Positions 29,077-37,565 of a stretch of 64,000 nucleotides of DNA are shown here, piece by piece (position 1 is the first letter of the stretch; every line of letters begins with the position of its first letter). Source of the DNA: Lewinellaceae bacterium (GTDB lineage Bacteria; Bacteroidota; Bacteroidia; Chitinophagales; Saprospiraceae). Position numbers and translations under genes: made by a program. The stretch spans positions 1-64,000 of the forward strand of contig JAHELJ010000013.1 in the NCBI GenBank assembly GCA_024644235.1. The letters are read 5' to 3'. The notes beneath the pieces were generated by a model. The model was not told where the DNA came from. It saw only the letters and a list, made by a program, of their open reading frames with translations, and ran no database searches.

Positions 29077-29463
29077 ATGGAAATCGTTAATGCAGTAGGA
29101 CGTAGAAAGGGAGCAATTGCCCGTGCATATGCAAGAAGTGGAAAGGGCAATGTGACCATCAATGGTAAGGAGTTGAAAGATTACTTCGGCCAGCCTCATA
29201 TCAGCAACAACGTTCTGGCGCCATTTAAAGCCATTGAAGCAGACAATGTTTATGACTGGAACATTAATGTAGTGGGTGGCGGCTTCAAAGGACAGTCAGA
29301 GGCAATTCGTATGGCGATCTCGAGAGTGTTGGTCAAGATCAATGAAGATTTCCGCAAGCCTTTGAAAGAAAGAAAATATCTCACCCGGGATGCCCGGATT
29401 GTTGAACGGAAGAAATACGGTAAGCCCAAGGCAAGAAAGAGCTTCCAGTTCAGTAAGCGATAG
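29077..29463 (+). CDS. rpsI: 30S ribosomal protein S9
   Basis: S9 is a small-subunit protein whose C-terminal tail reaches the P-site tRNA. The 128-residue product starts MEIVNAVGRRKGAIARAYAR and ends with the conserved basic tail KARKSFQFSKR. The gene starts 2 bp after rplM and is followed by rpsB after 30 bp, so the four-gene unit is probably transcribed together. Confidence 0.97.
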   Translation: MEIVNAVGRRKGAIARAYARSGKGNVTINGKELKDYFGQPHISNNVLAPFKAIEADNVYDWNINVVGGGFKGQSEAIRMAISRVLVKINEDFRKPLKERKYLTRDARIVERKKYGKPKARKSFQFSKR

Positions 29464-29493
29464 AAATTTGGATGCAACTCTAATCAGATACTA

Positions 29494-30213
29494 ATGAAAA
29501 AACCCTCATATCAGGATATGTTGGATGCAGGTGTTCACTTTGGACACTTGAAGAGAAAATGGAATCCCAAGATGCAGCCATACATTTTTATGGAGCGTAA
29601 AGGGATTCACATCATCGATCTCAATCGGACGGCAGAGTGTATGGACCGTGCTGGTAGGGCATTGAAACAGATGGCCAAGTCAGGGCGCAAGATCCTATTC
29701 GTTGCTACTAAAAAACAAGGTAAAGATATCGTCCACAAAGCTGCTCTTTCGGTGGGAATGCCTTTCGTGACGGAGCGATGGTTGGGAGGTATGATGACTA
29801 ATTTTTCAACCATACGCCGGTCTGTCAAGAAGATGAATAATATTGATCGCATGCTGGCTGACGGAACTTTGACCAGTATGACCAAAAAGGAAAGGTTGAC
29901 CCTGACTAGAGAGAGAGACAAATTAGAGAAAGTGCTGGGGGGAGTGGCAGGACTTAATCGCTTGCCTCACGGAGTATTCATGGTAGATATCATCCATGAG
30001 CACATCGCCTTGGCTGAGGCACGCAAACTAGGTCTAAAGACCTTTGCTATGGTCGACACAAATTCCGATCCCAACCTGATCGACTTTCCAATTCCGGCGA
30101 ATGACGATGCTTCCAAGTCCATAAAGATTGTCACCCAATTTGTAACGGATTGTATCAAGGAAGGATTGGAGGAAAGAAGGCAGGCAAAGGAAGCTGCTCA
30201 GAGCGCGCAGTAA
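29494..30213 (+). CDS. rpsB: 30S ribosomal protein S2
   Basis: S2 binds at the head-body junction of the small subunit, late in assembly. The 239-residue product has the family start (YQDMLDAGVHFGHLKRKWNPKM), the RKGIHIIDLNRT and VTERWLGGMMTNF blocks, and MVDTNSDPNLIDFPIPANDD. The pairing rpsB-tsf is nearly universal in bacteria. No S2 leader structure could be recognised in the 30 bp upstream. Confidence 0.97.
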   Translation: MKKPSYQDMLDAGVHFGHLKRKWNPKMQPYIFMERKGIHIIDLNRTAECMDRAGRALKQMAKSGRKILFVATKKQGKDIVHKAALSVGMPFVTERWLGGMMTNFSTIRRSVKKMNNIDRMLADGTLTSMTKKERLTLTRERDKLEKVLGGVAGLNRLPHGVFMVDIIHEHIALAEARKLGLKTFAMVDTNSDPNLIDFPIPANDDASKSIKIVTQFVTDCIKEGLEERRQAKEAAQSAQ

Positions 30214-30251
30214 ATCAACCCAATTTTTTTTTAACCATATAGATGTAAATA

Positions 30252-31088
30252 ATGAGTGAAGTGAAGATATCAGCAGCAGATGTAAAGCAGTTGAGAGATC
30301 AGACAGGAGCCGGCATGCTCGATTGTAAAAAGGCTTTGGCAGAAGCAGAGGGAGATTTCGAGAAAGCAATTGAAATACTGAGAAAGAAGGGCCAAAAATT
30401 GTCGTTGAAAAGAGCCGAACGTGAAGCCAAAGAAGGAGTGGTGTATGCACTTGTTTCAGATGACAGTAAAAGAGGAGTGCTAGTTAAACTAAGCTGCGAA
30501 ACAGACTTTGTGGCCAAGAACGCAGAGTTTGTCGATTTGGTGAAGAGAATCGCGAAGATTGCTCTTGATGCGTTTCCGGAAGATAAAGAAGCCTTAATGA
30601 GTCTGACTATCGATGGTATCACTATCGGAGAGAAAGTGATCGAGCAAGTTGGCGTAATTGGCGAAAAGATTGAGCTGGCAGAATATGAAAAACTGGAAGC
30701 TCCGCAAGTAGTATCTTACATACATATGGGATACAAAGCTGGAGTTATCGTTGGTTTGAACAAGGGAGATGATAGCTTTGCCGATGCTGGCAGAGACGTG
30801 GCCATGCAGATCGCTGCCATGAAGCCCATCGCTGTGGATAAAGATGGAGTTGATCAGGGAGTGATAGATAAAGAGATTGAGATTGGCAGAGAGCAAGCGC
30901 TCATGGAAGGCAAACCTGAAGCGATTGTAGAAAAGATTGCTATGGGCAAGCTCAACAAATTTTTTAAAGAGAGTACATTGCTGAATCAGGATTTTGTCAA
31001 AGACAATAAACAGACGGTTGATCAATACCTCAAAAGCCTTGATGGGGATCTAACTGTGAAGGACTTTCGGCATGTTCAGCTAGGCTAA
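30252..31088 (+). CDS. tsf: Elongation factor Ts
   Basis: EF-Ts is the nucleotide exchange factor that recycles EF-Tu. The 278-residue product has the N-terminal UBA-like domain (VKQLRDQTGAGMLDCKKALAEAEGD), the KGVVYALV-type core region including LSCETDFVAKN, and the coiled region near the C-terminus. A strong intrinsic terminator follows 11 bp after the stop codon, which ends the operon before pyrH. Confidence 0.97.
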   Translation: MSEVKISAADVKQLRDQTGAGMLDCKKALAEAEGDFEKAIEILRKKGQKLSLKRAEREAKEGVVYALVSDDSKRGVLVKLSCETDFVAKNAEFVDLVKRIAKIALDAFPEDKEALMSLTIDGITIGEKVIEQVGVIGEKIELAEYEKLEAPQVVSYIHMGYKAGVIVGLNKGDDSFADAGRDVAMQIAAMKPIAVDKDGVDQGVIDKEIEIGREQALMEGKPEAIVEKIAMGKLNKFFKESTLLNQDFVKDNKQTVDQYLKSLDGDLTVKDFRHVQLG

Positions 31089-31099
31089 TAAAAATTTGA

Positions 31100-31133
31100 A
31101 GAGCGAATCTACCAGCAGATTCGCTCTTTTTTT
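31100..31133 (+). terminator. Intrinsic terminator after tsf
   Basis: An 11-bp perfect stem (AGAGCGAATCT / AGATTCGCTCT) with a 6-nt loop is followed by a run of T to 31133. This is a textbook Rho-independent terminator and separates the ribosomal operon from pyrH, which starts only 13 bp later. Confidence 0.92.
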
Positions 31134-31145
31134 ACCTTCCACTTT

Positions 31146-31865
31146 ATGACTCCACAATATCAACGTGTCCTTCTGAAGCTCAGTGGTGAATCGCTAATGG
31201 GTCAGCAACCATTCGGAATCGATTCTTCGATGCTGTTGCACTACGCCGAGCAAATTAAGGAGATACGCGACCTGGGAATACAGATTGCTATTGTCATCGG
31301 TGGAGGTAATATCTTTCGAGGACTGCAGGCAGAAGGATCCGGTATCGAGCGGGTGCAAGGAGATTACATGGGAATGCTTGCTACCGTCATCAATGGCATG
31401 GCATTGCAAAGCATGTTGGAAAGCTTGGGTGTGTTTACCCGCCTGATCAGTGCTATAGAAATGAAGGAAGTAGCTGAGCCCTATATCCGCCGGAGAGCCA
31501 TTCGACATTTAGAGAAGGGGAGGGTAGTGATTTTCTCGGCGGGAACCGGCAGCCCCTATTTTACAACAGACTCGGCAGCGGCTTTACGCGCCAATGAAAT
31601 CAGTGCGGATGTGATCCTGAAAGGCACCAGGGTGGATGGGATCTATTCAGCCGATCCCGAAAGAGATCCTGAAGCAACCAAATTCGATGCCCTAACCTTC
31701 GATGATGTGATCTCTAAGGGACTCCGGGTTATGGATATGACCGCATTTACACTTTGCCAGGAAAACGATTTGCCCATTATCGTCTTCGATGTAGGTATCA
31801 GCGGGAATTTGCGAAAGGTCGTGACCGGTGATATGGTTGGCACGATCGTTAAAAAGGTGACCTGA
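31146..31865 (+). CDS. pyrH: UMP kinase
   Basis: PyrH phosphorylates UMP to UDP in pyrimidine nucleotide synthesis; bacterial enzymes are hexamers of the amino-acid kinase fold. The 239-residue protein shows [11 protein letters not shown] at the N-terminus, [11 protein letters not shown], the [16 protein letters not shown] block, and [17 protein letters not shown]. It begins 13 bp after the terminator poly-T, so its expression depends on read-through or on a promoter hidden in the tsf end. It converges with purF, 8 bp away. Confidence 0.97.
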   Translation: MTPQYQRVLLKLSGESLMGQQPFGIDSSMLLHYAEQIKEIRDLGIQIAIVIGGGNIFRGLQAEGSGIERVQGDYMGMLATVINGMALQSMLESLGVFTRLISAIEMKEVAEPYIRRRAIRHLEKGRVVIFSAGTGSPYFTTDSAAALRANEISADVILKGTRVDGIYSADPERDPEATKFDALTFDDVISKGLRVMDMTAFTLCQENDLPIIVFDVGISGNLRKVVTGDMVGTIVKKVT

Positions 31866-31873
31866 AAAAGGTC

Positions 31874-33766
31874 CTAGTAAGCTCTCACCTCGCTACGGTC
31901 CATATAATTGACGAATGAACGGTTCACTACCCGCATACCACCGGGGGTGGGATAATCGCCGCTAAAAAACCAGTCGCCGGAGTGATTTGGAACAGCTCGG
32001 TGAAGGCCTTCCAGGGTCTGATAAATGATTTTTACCCCTGCGTCAATATTCTTTGGAGTGACGATTTCAGAGATCTTATTGGAAATCTCTTCGTACTCAA
32101 ATTGATCATACAGTGCTTTAACCTGATTGCTAACCTCTTCTTTTGGAAGCTCTTGCTGGTAATGACATTTCTGATAAACCTCTTCAAGCATTTCTTCTTT
32201 TCCACGTTCCTTGAGCAATGCCACCATGGCTTGAAAGGCTACAAAGTGACCCATGATTGACATATCTATTCCATAGCAATCCGGATAGCGGATCTGGGGG
32301 GCGGATGAAACGAAAATGATCCTCTTCGGGTGCAGTCTATCGACCATGCGAATGATACTGTCGCGTAAGGTAGTACCCCGAACAATGCTGTCGTCCATCA
32401 GCACGAGAGTGTCAATATTGTTCCGTACGATACCGTAAGTTACATCGTAGACATACGACACGAGATCGCCTCTTTCTTCGGTATCTGCTATGAAGGTGCG
32501 CATCTTTGCATCCTTCACCACGATTTTTTCGAACCTCGGCTTGATCGAAAGAATTTTATCGATGGCCTCGTCAGAAGCATCGGTCCCCAATGCACGGATC
32601 CTATCACGCTTTATGCCGTTTAGCTCTTTCTCAATGCCTTCCATCAGACCGAAGAACGCAGTCTCGGCAGTATTGGGTACATAGGAAAATACGGTGTTTG
32701 CGAAATCATAGTCAATGGCTTCCAGCACCTGCTCGGTCAATTGTTCGCCCAATCGTTTGCGCTCCAGGTAGATATCTCGGTCAGTGCCGCGGCTAAAATA
32801 GATACGCTCAAAGGAACATGCCCTTTTGGGCTGAGGATCGATAAAAGGTAGTTCACTGACCTGTCCTCCCTTTTTTATTATCAATGCATGCCCGGGTTGG
32901 AGCTCCTTAATGTATCGGTGTCGGATCTTGAAGGCAGTTTGAATGGCGGGTCGCTCAGATGCTGCAACTACTACCTCGTTATCATGGTAGTAAAAAGCAG
33001 GACGGATCCCATTGGGATCGCGCATCATGAAGGCATCTCCATGGCCGATCATTCCGGCCATCACATAGCCACCATCGAATCGCTTACTTGCCCGGCGCAG
33101 CAGACGTTGAATGTCAAGGTGTTCGATGATAAGATCATTAATCTCCCGGTTTGTATAACCATCCGGTTTAAACCAGGTGAACAAGCGCTGGATTTCATCA
33201 TCAAGGAAATGACCGATCTTTTCCAATACAGTAACCGTGTCTGAACGCTCTTTGGGATATTGCCCCAGTTCGAGAAGTTCTTCAAAGAGCTCGTCGACAT
33301 TGGTGAGATTGAAATTGCCGGCCAGTACCAAATTGCGATTGATCCAGTTGTTCTGTCGTAGAAAGGGATGACAGGTTTCGATAGTATTGAGTCCATGGGT
33401 GCCGTATCGCAGGTGTCCCAGCAATACTTCCCCGGTGAAGGGTTTATTGACTTTTAACCACTCCGGATCATGTAGCTGATCACTACTTACATCCTTGAAG
33501 TGATCATACACCAGTTGAAAAAGGTGACGTAAGTATTGCGGATTGTTACTGCGCTTGCGGCTGATATAGCGTGTGCCAGGAGCGGGATCAAGCTTAATAG
33601 TAGCGATGCCGGCACCATCTTGCCCTCGATTTCTTTGCTTCTGCAGGATGAGCTGGAGCTTACGCAATCCATACAAGGAGGTCCCGTACTTCTCTTCGAA
33701 ATAAGACAGCGGCTGCAAAAGGCGGATCAAGGCAATTCCACACTCATGTTTGATTTGCTCACTCAT
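31874..33766 (-). CDS. purF: Amidophosphoribosyltransferase, long variant
   Basis: This enzyme transfers the amide nitrogen of glutamine to PRPP, the committed step of purine synthesis. The N-terminal glutamine amidohydrolase domain has the presumed nucleophile Cys9 in HECGIA, plus QRNRGQDGAGIATI and GHLRYGTHG. The phosphoribosyltransferase domain has the PRPP-binding loop VLMDDSIVRGTTLRDSI. At 630 residues it is longer than the classical enzyme of about 470-500, because of insertions, for example around residues 70-110 and 180-230; I recall similar long forms in other Bacteroidota. Eight residues precede Cys9, which would have to be removed if Cys9 acts as an N-terminal nucleophile. Confidence 0.88.
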   Translation of the reverse strand: MSEQIKHECGIALIRLLQPLSYFEEKYGTSLYGLRKLQLILQKQRNRGQDGAGIATIKLDPAPGTRYISRKRSNNPQYLRHLFQLVYDHFKDVSSDQLHDPEWLKVNKPFTGEVLLGHLRYGTHGLNTIETCHPFLRQNNWINRNLVLAGNFNLTNVDELFEELLELGQYPKERSDTVTVLEKIGHFLDDEIQRLFTWFKPDGYTNREINDLIIEHLDIQRLLRRASKRFDGGYVMAGMIGHGDAFMMRDPNGIRPAFYYHDNEVVVAASERPAIQTAFKIRHRYIKELQPGHALIIKKGGQVSELPFIDPQPKRACSFERIYFSRGTDRDIYLERKRLGEQLTEQVLEAIDYDFANTVFSYVPNTAETAFFGLMEGIEKELNGIKRDRIRALGTDASDEAIDKILSIKPRFEKIVVKDAKMRTFIADTEERGDLVSYVYDVTYGIVRNNIDTLVLMDDSIVRGTTLRDSIIRMVDRLHPKRIIFVSSAPQIRYPDCYGIDMSIMGHFVAFQAMVALLKERGKEEMLEEVYQKCHYQQELPKEEVSNQVKALYDQFEYEEISNKISEIVTPKNIDAGVKIIYQTLEGLHRAVPNHSGDWFFSGDYPTPGGMRVVNRSFVNYMDRSEVRAY

Positions 33767-33788
33767 CCTTTGATTAAAGATTGTCTCG

Positions 33789-33796
33789 CAAATTTA
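33789..33796 (-). promoter_or_regulatory. -7 promoter element for purF (TAAATTTG)
   Basis: On the minus strand TAAATTTG matches TAnnTTTG and lies 22 bp before the purF start codon. No TTTG is seen at the expected distance upstream. No PurR-like dyad was recognised. Confidence 0.35.
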
Positions 33797-33912
33797 CTTG
33801 GATTTTTAACAGCACCCCGATCCGTCTGCTTTTTTGTTTACACAGCCTGTTAGTATGTGCAATTGCGGGGAAAGAATTTTACTTTAGTATGTAATCAAGT
33901 GGAATAAAAGGA

Positions 33913-34230
33913 ATGGCTTTCTTTAGTTTCTTCAAGACACCTCGTCATCAGAAGTTTAAATATGTGCCCCGCTATTACGATCCTCAAAAAGAACAGCTGG
34001 ATAAAATCGTTGCACAGGCGAAGGGAGAAGGCCTGTCAGACACCGAACTTGCCAAAGCCAGGATTTCCAGTGCATTTCGAAAGCGAGGAGGTGGCAGCAA
34101 TGAATACGCAAGGAGAATGACTAGGCGTTCCAATCGGTTGCTGATCATCATTCTGATCGTCCTCTTCGGACTAACCTATCTTTTGCTTACTGTATATTTG
34201 CCGAGATTTATGCAATTGTTTGAAGGCTAA
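33913..34230 (+). CDS. Small single-pass membrane protein of unknown function
   Basis: This is a 105-residue protein with a basic, cytosolic-looking N-terminal region (RHQKFKYVPRYYDPQKEQ), an amphipathic charged middle, and one transmembrane helix near the C-terminus (LLIIILIVLFGLTYLLLTVY). I do not recognise a characterised family; similar short proteins are, as I recall, often found just before mutL in Bacteroidota. It ends 8 bp before mutL and so heads a likely operon of seven genes. Confidence 0.75.
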   Translation: MAFFSFFKTPRHQKFKYVPRYYDPQKEQLDKIVAQAKGEGLSDTELAKARISSAFRKRGGGSNEYARRMTRRSNRLLIIILIVLFGLTYLLLTVYLPRFMQLFEG

Positions 34231-34238
34231 AAAATCTT

Positions 34239-36014
34239 ATGGCTGATATCATCCAGCTGCTTCCCGACAGCATAGCCAATCAGATTGCCGCCGGTGAAGT
34301 AGTTCAGCGGCCGGCCTCGGTCGTAAAAGAGCTTTTGGAAAATGCAATTGATGCCGGAGGCAGTCGCATCCGACTGATCCTTAAAGAATCTGGTAAGCAA
34401 CTGATCCAAGTTATCGATGACGGGTGTGGGATGAGTGAGACAGATGCTCGCATGAGCTTCGAGCGGCACGCTACTTCTAAGATCTCACGTTCGGAAGATC
34501 TCTACGCCATTCGTACTCTTGGATTCCGCGGAGAGGCTCTTGCCTCGATTGCAGCAGTGTCACAAGTGGAACTAAAAACACGCAAGCATGACAATGACAC
34601 CGGGACCCAGATCGTCATCGAAGGCTCCCGGCTGATCAAACAGGAGCCCTGCGAGACTGCAGCAGGGACAAACATGATCGTTAAGAATCTATTCTTCAAC
34701 GTTCCAGCACGCCGTAAGTTTCTCAAATCAAATACGGTAGAACTAAGACACATCCTTGATGAGTTTCAACGAATTGCCGTTGCTAATCCTTCAATCCACT
34801 TCGAAGTTTTTCATAACGACACCGAGTTGTATCATCTCCCAGCAGCCCAGCTTCGGAAGCGCATTATCGCTCTGTTTGGCAAATCCATCAATGATAAGCT
34901 GGTACCACTTACTGAAGAGGCCGATATATGCAAATTGAAAGGATTTATCGGGAAGCCGAACGCTTCTAAACGAACCAAGGGAGAGCAATACCTCATTGTG
35001 AACGGACGCTTTATCAAGAGTCCATATGTTCATCATGCGATTGCCTCGGCTTATCAGAAAATACTAGCTCCCGGCACGCATCCATTCTACGTACTGAAGC
35101 TCTCGATCGATCAGGATCGTATCGATGTGAATGTACACCCTACCAAACAAGAGATTAAATTTGAGGATGAAAGGATCATTTATAATATCACTCAGGCCAG
35201 TGTGCGAAGAGCACTGAGCCAAAACAACATTACTCCCTCACTCGACTTCGATCAAAACCCAGCTCTCGCACAGATGGCCCCACGTCTACAACCGGAAAGA
35301 GAAAAGGTGATAATCCCCTCAAGTTTTTCGAAAGAGCGGAGAGACGATCTGCAAAACTGGCAGGATTTATATGAAGGTTTGGAATCAAGGGAGGGGTCAG
35401 TGGTAGAAGCCCACTTTGCCGAACAGGTAACGATTGGAGAAGACGAAACCGATCGAAAGGAACCATATCAGGTCCATCGTATGTATATAATCAGTCAGAT
35501 TAAATCTGGTTTCCTCTTGATCGATCAACAATATGCACACGAACGCATCTTGTACGAGCAATACCTCCTGAATCTGAAGTCACAACCTGCTGCCACCCAG
35601 AAATTACTTTTTCCGCAGAATATTCACCTATCACCACAGGAGAGTACCATTCTGGCGCAACTGCTGGAGGGGATTCAGAATCTTGGTTTTGAAATTGAGC
35701 ATTTCGGTAAGGATTCGTACATCTTGCACGGGATCCCAGCTCATTTGTCGAATATTGGAGAGGAAGTGTCTTTGATTCGCGAAATGCTCGAACATTTTCG
35801 TGAAAATGTAGACTTGGAATGGACTGAAGAGCAAAGGTTGGCATGGTCATTGGCGAAATCGGCAAGTCTAAAGAGAGGTACCCAACTTACCCGAATAGAA
35901 ATGGAATCACTTATCGATCAACTATTTGCCTGCGAGGTGCCGTTTCAGAGCCCGGCAGGGCACAAGTGTTTTATCACCATAGACCTGGGTGACCTAGAGT
36001 CGAAATTCAGATAA
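34239..36014 (+). CDS. mutL: DNA mismatch repair protein MutL
   Basis: MutL links mismatch recognition by MutS to downstream repair. The 591-residue protein has a complete N-terminal GHKL ATPase: IANQIAAGEVVQRPASVVKE, ENAIDAGG, IDDGCGM, RHATSKI and TLGFRGEALASI. The C-terminal dimerisation domain is present, but its metal-binding endonuclease motif reads DQQYAHE (429-435) instead of DQHAxxE, and the late CPHGRP-type motif reads SPAGHK (571-576). The histidine and cysteine ligands therefore appear lost. The ATPase half is intact and the gene is full length, so this is not a pseudogene. Confidence 0.95.
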   Translation: MADIIQLLPDSIANQIAAGEVVQRPASVVKELLENAIDAGGSRIRLILKESGKQLIQVIDDGCGMSETDARMSFERHATSKISRSEDLYAIRTLGFRGEALASIAAVSQVELKTRKHDNDTGTQIVIEGSRLIKQEPCETAAGTNMIVKNLFFNVPARRKFLKSNTVELRHILDEFQRIAVANPSIHFEVFHNDTELYHLPAAQLRKRIIALFGKSINDKLVPLTEEADICKLKGFIGKPNASKRTKGEQYLIVNGRFIKSPYVHHAIASAYQKILAPGTHPFYVLKLSIDQDRIDVNVHPTKQEIKFEDERIIYNITQASVRRALSQNNITPSLDFDQNPALAQMAPRLQPEREKVIIPSSFSKERRDDLQNWQDLYEGLESREGSVVEAHFAEQVTIGEDETDRKEPYQVHRMYIISQIKSGFLLIDQQYAHERILYEQYLLNLKSQPAATQKLLFPQNIHLSPQESTILAQLLEGIQNLGFEIEHFGKDSYILHGIPAHLSNIGEEVSLIREMLEHFRENVDLEWTEEQRLAWSLAKSASLKRGTQLTRIEMESLIDQLFACEVPFQSPAGHKCFITIDLGDLESKFR

Positions 36015-36024
36015 TCACAGCACG

Positions 36025-36648
36025 ATGCCAAGAATTACGGAAGTTGTAAAAAAATTGTTGATAATTAACATCCTGCTCTTTGTGGGTACAAGCTTTGTAC
36101 TGCCCGAATTTAAAGCCAGCTTGGCTATGTATTGGCCGGCAAGTTCGTTTTTCCGGCCGTGGCAACTGGTTACCCATATGTTCATGCATGCCGATTTCAA
36201 TCACTTGCTTTTTAACATGTTTGCCTTATACATGTTTGGCTCAGCATTGGAATCCTATTGGGGGCCTAAGAAATTTTTAACCTTTTATCTTTTGTGCGGT
36301 TTTGGCGCACTCGCTTTGTACCTGATTGTGTGGTGGGGAGAGATCAGTGCCTTGGAAGCAATCGATTACGAACGCTTCCTTCAAACACCTTACCGGATGA
36401 TGGGAGCATCGGGAGCGGTCTTTGGACTGCTCGCAGGATACGGGATGATGTTCCCAAACAGCCAGATCATGTTACTGATACCACCTATACCGATGAAAGC
36501 AAAATACTTTGTGTTGATTTATGCCGCAATCGAGTTCTTCTTTGGGATCAGTAAACTCAATCCGGGAGTAGCCCACTTCGCTCACCTGGGTGGTGCCTTA
36601 TGTGGAGTATTGATAATTTTGTATTGGAGAAAAACGGGTAAACTCTGA
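36025..36648 (+). CDS. Rhomboid family intramembrane serine protease
   Basis: Rhomboids cut transmembrane segments within the membrane. The 207-residue protein has six hydrophobic segments, the loop motif QLVTHMFMHADFNHLLFNM, the catalytic serine Ser129 in GASGAVFG, and the catalytic histidine His187 in AHFAHLGGA. All elements expected of an active protease are present. It starts 10 bp after mutL, and its TGA overlaps the ATG of the next rhomboid by one base. Its substrate cannot be told from the sequence. Confidence 0.92.
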   Translation: MPRITEVVKKLLIINILLFVGTSFVLPEFKASLAMYWPASSFFRPWQLVTHMFMHADFNHLLFNMFALYMFGSALESYWGPKKFLTFYLLCGFGALALYLIVWWGEISALEAIDYERFLQTPYRMMGASGAVFGLLAGYGMMFPNSQIMLLIPPIPMKAKYFVLIYAAIEFFFGISKLNPGVAHFAHLGGALCGVLIILYWRKTGKL

Positions 36649-37565
36649 TGTTTCAATCGATCTTGGCAGATATCCGCAAAGAGTTTTCGACCGGCAATAT
36701 GATTAGCCGGTTGATCATCATCAATGTGGGCGTATTCATCTTGATCAATATGGTCCGCTTGATTCTCCATTTTAGCAATGGAGGAGTAACACCCGGAGTT
36801 TACTATGATATCGTACATTTTTTCTCTATTTCATCCAGCATATTTCATAACCTAACTCATCCGTGGGTATTCATCACTAGTATATTCCTCCATGAAGGAT
36901 TTTGGCATATCCTGTGGAACATGCTGTTCCTCTATTGGTTTGGTCGAATCGTCGCCGACCTGATCGGAGAGAGTAAAATATTCCCGATCTATCTCCTGGG
37001 AGGGGTCATTGGATGCCTGGTCTTCTGGATGAGTGCCCAGTTACTTCCCTACGGGGGAACACGACCTATTTATGCTTTAGGAGCTTCCGCCGGAGTGATG
37101 GCGATTGTAATGACCTCAGGTATGATCGCACCGGATTATGTTTTACGCTTATTTCTCCTCGGTGATGTCAAGTTGAAATATGTGGTTGCGGTGCTCATCC
37201 TCCTCGACCTTTTTGGGTTGGCTGGCAATTACAACACTGGTGGTCATTTCGCTCATCTGGGAGGAGTCTTTATGGGTTGGTTTTATGTGCAACAGTTGCG
37301 AACTGGAAATGACTGGGGCGAAGGAGTCAATGGCATCCTGAGGAAGGTCGAACAGTTCTTTACTCAGGATCCACCCCGGAAATCGAAGGCTAAGCAGACC
37401 AAGTTGGTGGTGAAACACCGATACCGGAAAAGCAAACGTGAAGAAGACTTGCCGGATACTCAGGAGCGAATTGATTTTATCCTGGATAAGATTAAAGCGC
37501 ATGGTTACAACAGCCTAACTCAGGAGGAAAAGGATTTCCTTCGGGAGGCAAGTGAAGACTCATGA
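36648..37565 (+). CDS. Rhomboid family protease with charged C-terminal tail
   Basis: This second rhomboid has 305 residues. It has the N-terminal loop FLHEGFWHILWNMLFLYWFG, catalytic Ser147 in GASAGVMAIV and catalytic His203 in GGHFAHLGG. About 90 cytosolic residues follow the last helix, rich in Lys and Arg and then in Glu (KSKAKQTKLVVKHRYRKSKR), ending LTQEEKDFLREASEDS; this tail resembles the end of many Bacteroidota rhomboids. The start overlaps the previous stop by one base and the stop overlaps the next start by 4 bp, so all three are translationally coupled. Confidence 0.92.
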   Translation: MFQSILADIRKEFSTGNMISRLIIINVGVFILINMVRLILHFSNGGVTPGVYYDIVHFFSISSSIFHNLTHPWVFITSIFLHEGFWHILWNMLFLYWFGRIVADLIGESKIFPIYLLGGVIGCLVFWMSAQLLPYGGTRPIYALGASAGVMAIVMTSGMIAPDYVLRLFLLGDVKLKYVVAVLILLDLFGLAGNYNTGGHFAHLGGVFMGWFYVQQLRTGNDWGEGVNGILRKVEQFFTQDPPRKSKAKQTKLVVKHRYRKSKREEDLPDTQERIDFILDKIKAHGYNSLTQEEKDFLREASEDS

